Positions 9,402-17,683 of a DNA stretch of 64,000 nt are shown one piece after another (positions within the stretch are counted from its first letter, which is position 1; every line of letters starts with the position of its first letter). The stretch is from assembly GCF_023155745.1 (NCBI RefSeq), contig NZ_JAKNUS010000006.1, forward strand, positions 186,001-250,000. Reading direction: 5' to 3'. The notes under the pieces were generated by a model. It saw nothing but the letters and a program-made list of their open reading frames with translations. It ran no database searches and had not been told where the DNA came from. Position numbers and translations under genes: made by a program. The stretch comes from Microbacterium kunmingense. GTDB taxonomy: Bacteria; Actinomycetota; Actinomycetes; Actinomycetales; Microbacteriaceae.

Positions 9402-9635
9402 ATGGCTATCGAGGACGCGACGCACAACACGGGCGAGAATCCGTCGGGGCCTCTCGTGATGCTGGTCAACGCCGACGGCACACCGTTCACGGGCTACGCC
9501 GAGGACGGCGGAGGGATCGGCGGGCACCTCCTGGGGCAGGTCTGTCACAACCACGTCCTGACCGAGGTCTACTCCGACTTCGACGGTGAAGGCCACCTCG
9601 CGGGCATGCACACCCACGACGTCGGCAGCTGCTGA
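9402..9635 (+). CDS. Small unrecognised His/Cys-containing protein
   Basis: 77 residues starting MAIEDATHNTG with a strong purine SD (AGGGGAAGGGGA) just upstream. I do not recognise a family. The second half contains CHNHVLTEVYSDFDGEGH and ends GMHTHDVGSC: five His, two Cys and several acidic residues close together suggest a metal site, but this is inference. It lies alone between the glnA terminator and a multi-pass membrane protein, whose leaderless promoter begins 20 bases after this stop codon. Confidence 0.6.
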   Translation: MAIEDATHNTGENPSGPLVMLVNADGTPFTGYAEDGGGIGGHLLGQVCHNHVLTEVYSDFDGEGHLAGMHTHDVGSC

Positions 9636-9666
9636 ACCACTGCTCCCGCACCGCTACGGTGTAACG

Positions 9667-11013
9667 GTGCGGGAGATCATGCGGATGGGGCTTCGGCTTC
9701 TCGTCGCCCACTGGCCCGCGTTGCTGGCGTGGTACCTCGCGGGGTCCCTCGGCCGGTACCTGTCCATCCAGCTCGCCGGTCTCGTCGGCGGCTACTCCGC
9801 GCTCGGCGGCATCCTGCTCCTCCCGCTGGCGATCCTCGCGAAGCTCGTCAGCGTCGTGGCGATGTTCCTCGTCCTCAGGGACGGGATGCTGCGCCTCAGC
9901 GCCATCGCTCCGAGCCCCCTCGATCCTGACGGGCGCCTCCGGTCGTTCCGGGACGCGCTGCTGTCGGCGGTGCTGCCGTTCATCGCGGTCTACGCGGTGC
10001 TGGGGTTCCTCGTCGACGATGTCGCCGCCTATCTCCGGGTGGCCCTCGCGGTGCAGACCGATCGGCAGTGGGCTGCCATCGTCGAGCAGACCTCGGTCGA
10101 CACCTCCGGCGCGGTGGACAGCCTCACCTGGGAGCCGTGGACGATCGCCGTCGTCGTGCTCGCCTTCGCCGGGCGTTGGGCGTGGAAGCGGTGGCAGCAG
10201 GCGCTTCCGCGATGGACCGCGCTCGGGGCGACGTACCTCGAAGCACTGTGGATCTTCCTCGTCGCATACTTCCTCGGTGAGGCGCTCGGACAGGTGACCG
10301 CCTGGGTCGACACCCGTCAGGCGATGGTCTGGCTCGCCGATCTCCGGCAGGCGGTCGGTGACCTCTTCGCGCCCCTCGGGTGGGTCTGGGATGCGGCCGA
10401 GTGGCTTCTCGGCCAGGCCGGAGCGGTGCTCTTCGTTCCGCTCGCCTGGCTGACGATCGCCGGCGTCATCTACGGTCGCACCGTCTCCCCCCAGGGCGTG
10501 CAGCTGCGTGGAACCCTCGTCGATCGCGCCCGAGCCCGCTACGGGTCGCTCCCCCAGCGGCTCCGCCGGCGCCTGGTCGATCTCGGCTCGGAGGTCGGCG
10601 GCCGGTTCCGACCGATCTGGCAGGCGATCCTGCTGATGTGGCGGGGCGGACCCCTCCTCATCGGCGGGTACGTGCTGCTCTACACCGTCATCCTCTTCGC
10701 CGGGGAAGGGCTGCGGGTGCTCCTCACGCGACTGGTCGGGCCGCACGACCTCTACGACTTCTGGGTGATCGCCGCCACACCGCTCTTCCTCCTCGTCCCC
10801 CTGGTCGTCGAGCCGCTGCGGACGGTGCTCATCGCCGCGACCTACGACGCGACGGTCGGCGCGCTCATCGGCGCGCCCGTGGTGACGTCAGGGGACGACC
10901 TCGAGTCGAAGGAAGCCCGGCAGCTCGTCCGGGACAGTGAGCTCGATGCCGAACGGACCGATGGCGTCGTCGGGGACGAGGTAGGGCACCGAGACGGTGA
11001 ACGGAGCGCGTGA
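9667..11013 (+). CDS. Unrecognised multi-pass membrane protein
   Basis: 448 residues with about eight hydrophobic segments (for example near residues 7-30, 38-62, 95-118, 185-205, 255-275, 335-360 and 370-390); no family recognised. GTG 9667 is chosen because TACGGT (9655-9660) ends six bases before it, predicting a leaderless mRNA; the longer frame would run back through the upstream small gene. The last 42 codons lie antisense to the convergent gene at 10888-11454, a 126-bp overlap. The overlapping tail (residues 407-448) is polar and probably cytoplasmic. Confidence 0.75.
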   Translation: MREIMRMGLRLLVAHWPALLAWYLAGSLGRYLSIQLAGLVGGYSALGGILLLPLAILAKLVSVVAMFLVLRDGMLRLSAIAPSPLDPDGRLRSFRDALLSAVLPFIAVYAVLGFLVDDVAAYLRVALAVQTDRQWAAIVEQTSVDTSGAVDSLTWEPWTIAVVVLAFAGRWAWKRWQQALPRWTALGATYLEALWIFLVAYFLGEALGQVTAWVDTRQAMVWLADLRQAVGDLFAPLGWVWDAAEWLLGQAGAVLFVPLAWLTIAGVIYGRTVSPQGVQLRGTLVDRARARYGSLPQRLRRRLVDLGSEVGGRFRPIWQAILLMWRGGPLLIGGYVLLYTVILFAGEGLRVLLTRLVGPHDLYDFWVIAATPLFLLVPLVVEPLRTVLIAATYDATVGALIGAPVVTSGDDLESKEARQLVRDSELDAERTDGVVGDEVGHRDGERSA

Positions 11014-11454
11014 ACCCGTCTCGCACGAGCTCGGCTGCTCATAGCGCCAGTCCACCTCGTTCAGCGCCGCACCCCACTCCCGCCCCGCACCGGCGAGTTC
11101 CCGGAGGACCGGAGTGGTGCAACCGGGGGTCTCATCGACGGGGTCGACCGGGATCTCGACGACGAGCACGCGGGTTCCGGCCGGTGCGTCGGCGGCGAAC
11201 GCGCCGGTCTCGTCCTCGACCGTGACCGGGCCCCACGACGCGCCCGCCCAGTCGATGCGCTCGCCTGCGGCGGCCGTGGTGGGGAACACCGCGTCGCTCT
11301 GACTCCAGCGCCACCATTCGACGCCGGCCGGAACGAGGACTCCCACCGGCAGCAGCACCGCGACCGCACCCAGCGCCAGCGCGTTGCGTCGCCACCACCC
11401 ACGTGACCGCGGGGCCGGTGTGGATCGAACCATGATCGACGGCTCCGGAGTCAT
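10888..11454 (-). CDS. Membrane-anchored beta-rich protein C of a three-gene set
   Basis: 188 residues: a short basic N-terminus, one transmembrane helix near residues 24-46 (LALGAVAVLLPVGVLVPAGV), then a predicted beta-rich outer domain with IDWAGASWGPVTVEDE, GTRVLVVEIPVD and FTVSVPYLVPDDAIG. The layout parallels the two upstream genes, suggesting related DUF4352-like ectodomains (inference). ATG 11454 overlaps the stop of the gene before it (ATGA). Two Cys (CTTP and SSCET) could form a disulfide. Function unknown. The 3' end overlaps the convergent membrane-protein gene by 126 bp. Confidence 0.7.
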   Translation of the reverse strand: MTPEPSIMVRSTPAPRSRGWWRRNALALGAVAVLLPVGVLVPAGVEWWRWSQSDAVFPTTAAAGERIDWAGASWGPVTVEDETGAFAADAPAGTRVLVVEIPVDPVDETPGCTTPVLRELAGAGREWGAALNEVDWRYEQPSSCETGSRAPFTVSVPYLVPDDAIGPFGIELTVPDELPGFLRLEVVP

Positions 11455-11996
11455 CGCTGCGCCCACCCGGTGGCGAGAAGCTCGACCTCGTCTGCGGGTT
11501 CGAGCGCGCGGAGGTCGATCGGGAGGGTCACGAGGCTGTCGAGTCGGGGATCGTCGCTCACTCCGAGCTCGAGTGTCGCGGTGCCGCGGACGACGTCGGG
11601 CGGAAGCTCGAAGGCGAGGCTCCCTTCGCGCGGAATGCCCGGGGTGAGACCCGTGCGCAGGAGCGACGCGGGTCGCTCGCTTGCGCGGTAGGCGGCATCG
11701 TCGAAGACGAGCTCGGCGTGCGCGAGGAGGGTGCCCGTCTCCTCCTGGGTCGCCTCGGCCTCGAGGTCGACGACCAGCCAGGTGCCCTCGGCGGACCACG
11801 CGCCTGCGACCGCTCGCGACCCGAGTCGGACATCGGTGACGGTCACGGCGAAGCCGCGGGCGGTCGCCGTCTGATCGATCTCCGCAACCAGCGGGAACGG
11901 CGCCTCTGCGTCATCCTGCGTGGGGGTCACCTGGATGACGCCCCAGGCTCCCCCCACGAGCGCAAGACCGATCGCCCAGGTCATCCAGCGCCTCAT
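11451..11996 (-). CDS. Membrane-anchored beta-rich protein B of a three-gene set
   Basis: 181 residues. Residues 5-22 (MTWAIGLALVGGAWGVI) form a signal anchor. The outer part contains ARGFAVTVTDVRLGSRAVAG, GTWLVVDLEAEATQ and GSLAFELPPDVVRG, the pattern of DUF4352-like extracytoplasmic beta-sandwich domains (an aromatic or hydrophobic strand, then WLVVDLE). Both its start and stop overlap its neighbours by four bases, so the three genes form a coupled operon. No function is known to me. Confidence 0.72.
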   Translation of the reverse strand: MRRWMTWAIGLALVGGAWGVIQVTPTQDDAEAPFPLVAEIDQTATARGFAVTVTDVRLGSRAVAGAWSAEGTWLVVDLEAEATQEETGTLLAHAELVFDDAAYRASERPASLLRTGLTPGIPREGSLAFELPPDVVRGTATLELGVSDDPRLDSLVTLPIDLRALEPADEVELLATGWAQR

Positions 11997-12685
11997 CCTT
12001 GCTGCCCCTCGGCATCGGCTTCCGCCTCGGCGTCGGCACCGGCACCGACATCGGTCACATCGAGCCGCATGGTCGCTGCCGTGATCGGCGTCTCCCAGTA
12101 CTCCCCCGCGACGACGAGCTCGCCCTTTCGCAGGGTGAGGTCGCGGAGCACGACCTCGATCTCGTCACCGTCCGCGAGGACACCGCGGTCGATTGCCCAG
12201 GTGAGGACCAACTCCGCGGGGACCCGCGGCTGCAGGTAGGGAGAGAACGTGGTGTCGTCGAACCGCGCGATCGCGGCCGCGGGTTCGTCGCCCAATTCGG
12301 CGATGCGCACCCCGGCGCGCAGTCCGCTGGTGCCCTCGGAGGGCAGTGCCCGGTTCCAGACGTTCTCTGCGGTCAGGACGATCGCGAGCACCCGCTGACC
12401 GGGCTCGGTGGTGATCCCCGCCTCGGGAAGCTCGTCGATGAGCACGGCCCGCTCGACCGTGAGGGCGAACTGATCGTTGACGTGGGTGTCGCCCGGCTCG
12501 AGCTCGGGGATCGGGGGGACGGCGGCCTGCGCGAGGCCCCCGAAGGCGGCGGTCACCGCGAGGAAGACCGCCGTGAGCATGCCGGCGAACCAGCCGGTGG
12601 GAATGCGATCCCAGGTGCGGGCGATCCAGGCGGTGCGCGAGGGTCGCGGCGCGTCGGGGCGGGGAGCCTCGGGTGGGACCGTCAC
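11993..12685 (-). CDS. Membrane-anchored beta-rich protein A, first of a three-gene set
   Basis: 230 residues: a Pro/Arg-rich cytoplasmic start, one membrane helix near residues 33-56 (GWFAGMLTAVFLAVTAAFGG), then a beta-rich domain with THVNDQFALTVERAVLIDEL, GQRVLAIVLTAENVW and VPAELVLTWAI, and an acidic Ala/Glu tail. This is the DUF4352-like pattern shared with the next two genes. GTG 12685 is chosen because TAGGGT (12693-12698) ends seven bases before it, a leaderless promoter that would drive the operon. Function unknown. Confidence 0.72.
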   Translation of the reverse strand: MTVPPEAPRPDAPRPSRTAWIARTWDRIPTGWFAGMLTAVFLAVTAAFGGLAQAAVPPIPELEPGDTHVNDQFALTVERAVLIDELPEAGITTEPGQRVLAIVLTAENVWNRALPSEGTSGLRAGVRIAELGDEPAAAIARFDDTTFSPYLQPRVPAELVLTWAIDRGVLADGDEIEVVLRDLTLRKGELVVAGEYWETPITAATMRLDVTDVGAGADAEAEADAEGQQG

Positions 12686-12711
12686 GCCCGACACCCTATC
12701 CCGGAAGAGGG

Positions 12712-12924
12712 TCACCCCGATGACGCCGACCGGTCGAGGTGCGCCCGCGCCTCGCGCTCGACCAGGACGGGCACGAAGTCGCGCACCTTCGCGTCGTGGA
12801 AGTGCTCTCGGGCGCGGCCGAGCGCCGCATCGATGTCAGCCGCCGAGGCCTGCGGGTATCGGTCCCGCAGGCGATCGGCGATCTCGGCGAACACGACGTC
12901 CTCGTCGGGGATCTCACGGGTCAT
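12712..12924 (-). CDS. Small three-helix-bundle domain protein
   Basis: 70 residues, MTREIPDEDVVFAEIADRLRDRYPQ onward, predicted all-helical with the pattern of the small actinobacterial three-helix-bundle dimerisation domain proteins (recognised by pattern ADRLRDRYP...A.V..AL..AR..F...KVRDFVPVLVER). Function unknown; such domains often occur fused to sigma or response-regulator partners or alone. It is downstream of glnE but separated from it by a hairpin, and it ends 14 bases before the promoter of the next operon. Confidence 0.72.
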   Translation of the reverse strand: MTREIPDEDVVFAEIADRLRDRYPQASAADIDAALGRAREHFHDAKVRDFVPVLVEREARAHLDRSASSG

Positions 12925-12934
12925 GTCTGAAGGA

Positions 12935-12959
12935 TGCGCCGGACTCGCCGACCGGCGCA
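12935..12959 (-). terminator. Hairpin after glnE
   Basis: Perfect 8-bp inverted repeat TGCGCCGG / CCGGCGCA with a nine-base loop, between the end of glnE and the small gene that follows. There is no T-run, so termination strength is uncertain. Confidence 0.5.
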
Positions 12960-12977
12960 AGCCGGACACCGGCGGAC

Positions 12978-15900
12978 TCAGCCGTAGAAGAGCCGCTCGA
13001 AGCTCCGACGTGCGCGGCGCGCGGTACGCAGCCAGTCCTCCTCGACCTGCGTCGCCGATCGGGGGGGATACTCCAGCAGTCGCCCGATGCCGTCCAAGCG
13101 CTTCCGATCGGTGGGAAGCACGTCGCTCGTCTGCCCCGACAGGAGGGTGTTGGCCGAGCGGAGGCGACTGGCCAGCCGCCATGCCTCGAACAACCGGGCG
13201 GCGTCGGCCTCGGGCACGATGCCCGCATCCTTGGCCGCGGTGAGCGCGATCGTGGTCGAGGTGGTGCGCAGCGACGGAACGGTGTGCGCGTACTGCAGCT
13301 GCAGAAGCTGGACCAGCCACTCGACATCGCTGAGGCCGCCGGGTCCGAGCTTCAGATGCCGGGCCGGATCAGCCCCCTGCGGCAGCCGCTCGTTCTCCAC
13401 CCGGGCCTTGATGCGCTTGATCTCGCGGAGACCGGCGGCGTCGGGTGAAGCGGGATAGCGCACCTCGTTGGCGAGCGCGGTGAAGGCGGTGATCAGTTTG
13501 ACGCTTCCCGCCACGCCGCGGGCGCGCAGGAGCGCCTGCGCCTCCCACGACAGCGACCACCGGCGGTAGTACTCCTCGAACGCGTCCAGCGAGCGAGCCA
13601 GCGGCCCGTTGCGTCCCTCAGGGCGAAGGCCCGCGTCGAGGTCGAGCGGCGCGCGATGATCCTCCGAATACTGCCGGAGGGCTCCCACGAGCTGCAGGGC
13701 TTTGCGCGCGGCGCGCTCCGGGTCCAGCCCATTGGCCCGGTAGACGTACATCACGTCGGCATCCGATCCGAACCCGAGCTCGGCGCCGCCGAAACGTCCC
13801 ATCGCGATCACCGAGAAGTCCAGGGCGGCGTCCTCCGGCTCCAGGACGTCGCGCCGCACGGCCCGCAGGGTCGCCTGGATCGTCACCTCGGTGATCGTGG
13901 TGAGGGCGTCGGCGAGTTCCTCGATCGTGAGGGTGCCGACGATCGCCGCCATCGCGGTGCGCAGAAGCTCGCGGCGTCGGAGCGCGCGCACGGCGCGCAT
14001 CGCCTCGTCCACGGTGTCATGGCGGGTCTGGATGGCACGCGCCTCCTCCTGCAGTGCCAGCCCGCTGCGGGGTCGGAGCAGATCGGGGTCGTCCAACCAC
14101 GCCGCAGACTCGGGGATCCATTCCATGAGCTCGCCGACGTAGCGGGAGCCCGACAGCACGCGGGTCAGGCTCTCGGCGGCACCCGAGGAATCGCGCAGCA
14201 TGCGCAGGAACCACGGGGTGTCCCCCAGCCGCTCGCTGATGCGTCGGAAGGCGAGCAGCCCGTAGTCGGGGTCGACGCCGTCGGCGAACCACCGGATCAT
14301 CACCGGCATGAGGTGTCGTTGGATCGTGGCCTTGCGGCTGAGGCCGCTCGTCAGTGCGCCGATGTGGCGGAGCGCTCCCGCAGGATCCGTGAATCCGATC
14401 GCCGCCAGTCGGTCGTGCGCCTGCGCAGGGGAAAGCGACCTCTCCGCCTCCGGGAGACTCGCCACCGCGGAAAGGAGCGGGCGGTAGAAGAGCCGGACGT
14501 GGATGTCGCGGACCTCGCGCTTGATCGCCTCCCACGTCTGCCACACCCGCTCCCCGGTCTCGGCGAGTCCGGTCGCGCGCGCCAGCACCCTCAACTCTTC
14601 CGGTGTCTGCGGCATGAGGTGCGTGCGCCGGAGGTTTCGCAGCTGCATCCGGTGTTCCAGAAGCCGGAGCGTGCGGTAATCGCGGGAGAAGGCGGATGCT
14701 TCGGCGCGGCCGATATAGCCCTCGGAGGCGAGGGCATCGAGGGCCGGAAGGGTTCCGCGCTGCCGGATGCGGTCGTCGCTGAGGCCGTGGACGAGTTGGA
14801 GGAGCTGAACGGTGAACTCCACGTCCCGGATTCCGCCCGGACCCAGTTTGATCTGCACGCCGACCTCGTCGGCGGGGATGTGCTCGGTGACCCGTTCCCG
14901 CATGCGCTGGACGCTGTCGACGAAGTTCTCCCGGGCCGCGCTCGTCCACACCTTCGGCGCGAGAGCGGCGACGTACTCCTCGCCGAGGGCGACGTCCCCG
15001 GCCAACGGGCGCGCCTTCAGCAGCGCCTGGAATTCCCAGCTCTTGGCCCATCGCTCGTAGTACGACAGGTGCGAGGCGAGAGTGCGCACGAGCGCGCCCT
15101 GTTTGCCCTCGGGGCGGAGATTGGCGTCGACCTCCCAGAGCGGGGGCTCGATCTCGGCGCCCGAGATGCCGCGCATGGTCTGGACGGCGAGCCGGGTGGC
15201 GATGTCGACGACGCGGCTCTCGCCGATCTCTTCCAGGGTGTCGTCGTCGGCGCCTGCCACGAAGATGACGTCGACGTCGCTGACGTAGTTCAGCTCTCGT
15301 GCCCCGGCCTTGCCCATTCCGATGACGGCCAGGTGGGTGCGTGCCACCTGATCCGCAGGGAACAGCCCCGCACCCGCGGCGCCGCGCGAGACACGGGTGC
15401 GCGCGACCGCCAGCGATGCCTCCAGAGCCGCCCCTGCGGCATCGGCCAGTCGCGCGGCCACCTCGGGCATCACCTCGAGCGGGTCGGGGTGGAGAAGGTC
15501 GAACGCGGCGATCCGTGCGAGAAGACGTCGGTAGCGCACGCGAAGGCCCACCCACGCCTCTTCGCCGCCCTCGGCGGCGAAGCCGTCGTCGGCGCCGACG
15601 GCCTCGAGCATCTCCCGGCGGAGCGATTCGGGGCTGGGGAGGTCGACGCCGACGCCGGTGAGGTGGACAAGCTCGGCGGGGCGGCGCAGGAAGAACTCGG
15701 CGAACCCCGTCGAGGCGCCCAGGAGCGCCCACAGGGCGCGCCATGCCTGTGGATCTCGGTACACCGTGCGCACGGGCTCGGCGTTGCGTCGCGCGATCCG
15801 GGTGAGAGCCAGAAGCGCGCCGTCGGGATCGGCCGCGGCCGCGGCGGCTCGCAGCAGGTCGGCGCGGGGCACGTCGATGGCGATCGACAGCTCCTCCAGC

Positions 15901-15980
15901 AGCGCCGCACTCTCGGAGAGGTCGCTGAAGCCCAGCCGAGCGAGCTCGGTGAGAGACGACGTGCGCTCGCCCGTGCTCAT
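12978..15980 (-). CDS. glnE: Glutamine synthetase adenylyltransferase/deadenylyltransferase
   Basis: Bifunctional enzyme that attaches AMP to, and removes it from, the regulatory tyrosine of GlnA in response to nitrogen status. 1000 residues with two nucleotidyltransferase domains: the N-terminal one contains VIGMGKAGARELNYVSDVDV and the C-terminal one AMGRFGGAELGFGSDADVMY, each with the G-G-x-E-L...SD-x-D metal-binding signature; helical GlnD/PII-utilisation regions follow each. Length and architecture are normal. It lies seven bases downstream of glnA2 and is probably co-transcribed with it, as in other actinobacteria. Confidence 0.96.
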   Translation of the reverse strand: MSTGERTSSLTELARLGFSDLSESAALLEELSIAIDVPRADLLRAAAAAADPDGALLALTRIARRNAEPVRTVYRDPQAWRALWALLGASTGFAEFFLRRPAELVHLTGVGVDLPSPESLRREMLEAVGADDGFAAEGGEEAWVGLRVRYRRLLARIAAFDLLHPDPLEVMPEVAARLADAAGAALEASLAVARTRVSRGAAGAGLFPADQVARTHLAVIGMGKAGARELNYVSDVDVIFVAGADDDTLEEIGESRVVDIATRLAVQTMRGISGAEIEPPLWEVDANLRPEGKQGALVRTLASHLSYYERWAKSWEFQALLKARPLAGDVALGEEYVAALAPKVWTSAARENFVDSVQRMRERVTEHIPADEVGVQIKLGPGGIRDVEFTVQLLQLVHGLSDDRIRQRGTLPALDALASEGYIGRAEASAFSRDYRTLRLLEHRMQLRNLRRTHLMPQTPEELRVLARATGLAETGERVWQTWEAIKREVRDIHVRLFYRPLLSAVASLPEAERSLSPAQAHDRLAAIGFTDPAGALRHIGALTSGLSRKATIQRHLMPVMIRWFADGVDPDYGLLAFRRISERLGDTPWFLRMLRDSSGAAESLTRVLSGSRYVGELMEWIPESAAWLDDPDLLRPRSGLALQEEARAIQTRHDTVDEAMRAVRALRRRELLRTAMAAIVGTLTIEELADALTTITEVTIQATLRAVRRDVLEPEDAALDFSVIAMGRFGGAELGFGSDADVMYVYRANGLDPERAARKALQLVGALRQYSEDHRAPLDLDAGLRPEGRNGPLARSLDAFEEYYRRWSLSWEAQALLRARGVAGSVKLITAFTALANEVRYPASPDAAGLREIKRIKARVENERLPQGADPARHLKLGPGGLSDVEWLVQLLQLQYAHTVPSLRTTSTTIALTAAKDAGIVPEADAARLFEAWRLASRLRSANTLLSGQTSDVLPTDRKRLDGIGRLLEYPPRSATQVEEDWLRTARRARRSFERLFYG

Positions 15981-15987
15981 GTCCCGG

Positions 15988-17325
15988 TCAGAGCATCTCG
16001 AGATTGCTCTTCAGCTCGAAGGGCGTCACCTGCGAGCGGTACTCCTGCCATTCGCGCCGCTTGTTCAGCAGGACGTACGTGAAGACCTGTTCGCCGAGGG
16101 TCTCGGCGACCAGTTCGGACTCCTCCATGTACTCCAGCGCGTGGTCCAGGCTCGCCGGGAGCGGCGCGTACCCGAGGGCGCGGCGTTCGGCGTCGGTGAG
16201 CGACCAGACGTTGTCCTCCGCCTCGGGCGGGAGCTCGTAGCCCTCCTCTATCCCCTTCAGCCCGGCGGCGAGCATGAGGGCGTAGGCCAGGTAGGGGTTC
16301 GCGGCCGAGTCCAGCGCACGGTACTCCACGCGCGAGGACTGGCCCTTGTTCGGCTTGTAGAGGGGCACGCGCACCAGCGCGGAGCGGTTGTTGTGGCCCC
16401 ACGTGATGAAGCTCGGCGCCTCGTCGCCGCCCCACAGTCGCTTGTAGGAGTTGACGAACTGGTTCGTCACGGCGGAGATCTCGTTCGCGTGGCGCAGGAG
16501 CCCGGCGATGAACTGACGCCCGATCTTGGACAGCTGGTACTGCGCGCCCTCCTCGTAGAAGGCGTTGACGTCGCCCTCGAACAGGGACATGTGGGTGTGC
16601 ATGCCGCTTCCGGGCTTCCCGCCCAGGGGCTTGGGCATGAACGTGGCGTACACCCCCTGCTCGATCGCCACCTCCTTGACCACGGTGCGGAAGGTCATGA
16701 TGTTGTCAGCCGTGGCGAGGGCGTCGGCGTAGCGCAGATCGATCTCGTTCTGACCCGGACCGCCCTCGTGGTGGCTGAACTCGACCGAGATCCCGAGATC
16801 CTCCAGCATCCGCACCGAGCGGCGCCGGAAGTCATGGGCGGTGCCGCCGGGGACGTTGTCGAAGTACCCGGCCGAGTCGACCGGCTCGGGGCCCTCGGTG
16901 CCGAAGGACGACGACTTCAGCAGGTAGAACTCGATCTCAGGATGGGTGTAGAAGGTGAAGCCCGCGTCGGCGGCCTTGGCCAGCGCGCGCTTGAGCACGT
17001 GGCGGGGGTCTGCCACGGCGGGCTGGCCGTCCGGCGTCGTGATGTCGCAGAACATGCGGGCCGTCGGATCGATCTCGCCGCGCCAGGGCAGGATCTGGAA
17101 GGTGCTCGGGTCGGGGTGGGCGAGCAGGTCCGACTCGTACGACCGGGTGAGACCTTCGATGGCGGAGCCGTCGAAGCCGAGGCCCTCCGCGAACGCTCCC
17201 TCCACCTCGGCCGGTGCGATCGCCACCGACTTCAGCGTCCCGATGACGTCGGTGAACCACAGGCGCACGAACTTCACGCCGCGTTCCTCGATCGTGCGCA
17301 GTACGAAGTCCCGCTGCTTGTCCAT
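15988..17325 (-). CDS. glnA2: Second type I glutamine synthetase (GlnA2-like)
   Basis: 445 residues with the glutamine synthetase motifs (HPEIEFYLL, HHEGGPGQNEIDLRY, GSGMHTHMSL, NRSALVRVP). In place of the NLYELPPEE adenylylation loop it has DNVWSLTDAERR, so the regulatory tyrosine is missing and GlnE cannot modify it there. This is typical of the GlnA2 branch, which sits next to glnE in mycobacteria; some actinobacterial members glutamylate polyamines instead, so the substrate is not certain. SD AAAGGA precedes ATG 17325. Confidence 0.93.
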   Translation of the reverse strand: MDKQRDFVLRTIEERGVKFVRLWFTDVIGTLKSVAIAPAEVEGAFAEGLGFDGSAIEGLTRSYESDLLAHPDPSTFQILPWRGEIDPTARMFCDITTPDGQPAVADPRHVLKRALAKAADAGFTFYTHPEIEFYLLKSSSFGTEGPEPVDSAGYFDNVPGGTAHDFRRRSVRMLEDLGISVEFSHHEGGPGQNEIDLRYADALATADNIMTFRTVVKEVAIEQGVYATFMPKPLGGKPGSGMHTHMSLFEGDVNAFYEEGAQYQLSKIGRQFIAGLLRHANEISAVTNQFVNSYKRLWGGDEAPSFITWGHNNRSALVRVPLYKPNKGQSSRVEYRALDSAANPYLAYALMLAAGLKGIEEGYELPPEAEDNVWSLTDAERRALGYAPLPASLDHALEYMEESELVAETLGEQVFTYVLLNKRREWQEYRSQVTPFELKSNLEML

Positions 17326-17350
17326 GGCTTCCTTTCCGCCGGGTATCGCC

Positions 17351-17375
17351 GGCGCGGGGTCGAACGCCCCACGCC
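17351..17375 (-). terminator. Hairpin between the SPOR gene and glnA2
   Basis: Inverted repeat GGCGCGGGG / CCCCACGCC with one mismatch and a seven-base loop, placed after the SPOR gene and before glnA2 on the same strand. It may separate the two transcripts; the tract after it is not T-rich. Confidence 0.45.
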
Positions 17376-17384
17376 GAGGTCAGA

Positions 17385-17606
17385 CTAGTTGGCGCTGTCG
17401 CTGCCGGCGGGGCGGCTCTCCCAGCCGTCCTCGCGTGCCTCGTCCTCAGCCCAGGCCCGGGAGCGCTCGCGCAGCACCTCGGGCGCCATCGCTGCTTCCT
17501 CGGCGGTGTCGAACGGACCCGCACGGTCGATGGCGGGCGATTCGAAGCCCTTCTCGACCTCGCCGGTGGTCAGGTTGTACCAGTACTTCTCGCTGTCGTG
17601 TGCCAC
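17385..17606 (-). CDS. Small SPOR domain protein
   Basis: 73 residues, essentially one domain: AHDSEKYWYNLTTGEVEKG followed by a conserved AGPFDTAEEAA segment, as in the short actinobacterial SPOR-like proteins found beside glnA2. SPOR domains in larger proteins bind septal peptidoglycan, but this one lacks any signal peptide or membrane segment, so a cell-wall role is not shown. GTG 17606 is the chosen start because GAGGAG lies five bases upstream; the open frame runs further without an SD. Confidence 0.8.
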   Translation of the reverse strand: MAHDSEKYWYNLTTGEVEKGFESPAIDRAGPFDTAEEAAMAPEVLRERSRAWAEDEAREDGWESRPAGSDSAN

Positions 17607-17683
17607 GATGACTCCTCGGCTCGCCACGGATCGTCCGCTGGGTCGATCCTACTGATCGACGGGGGCGTCGATAGGCTTGGGGC

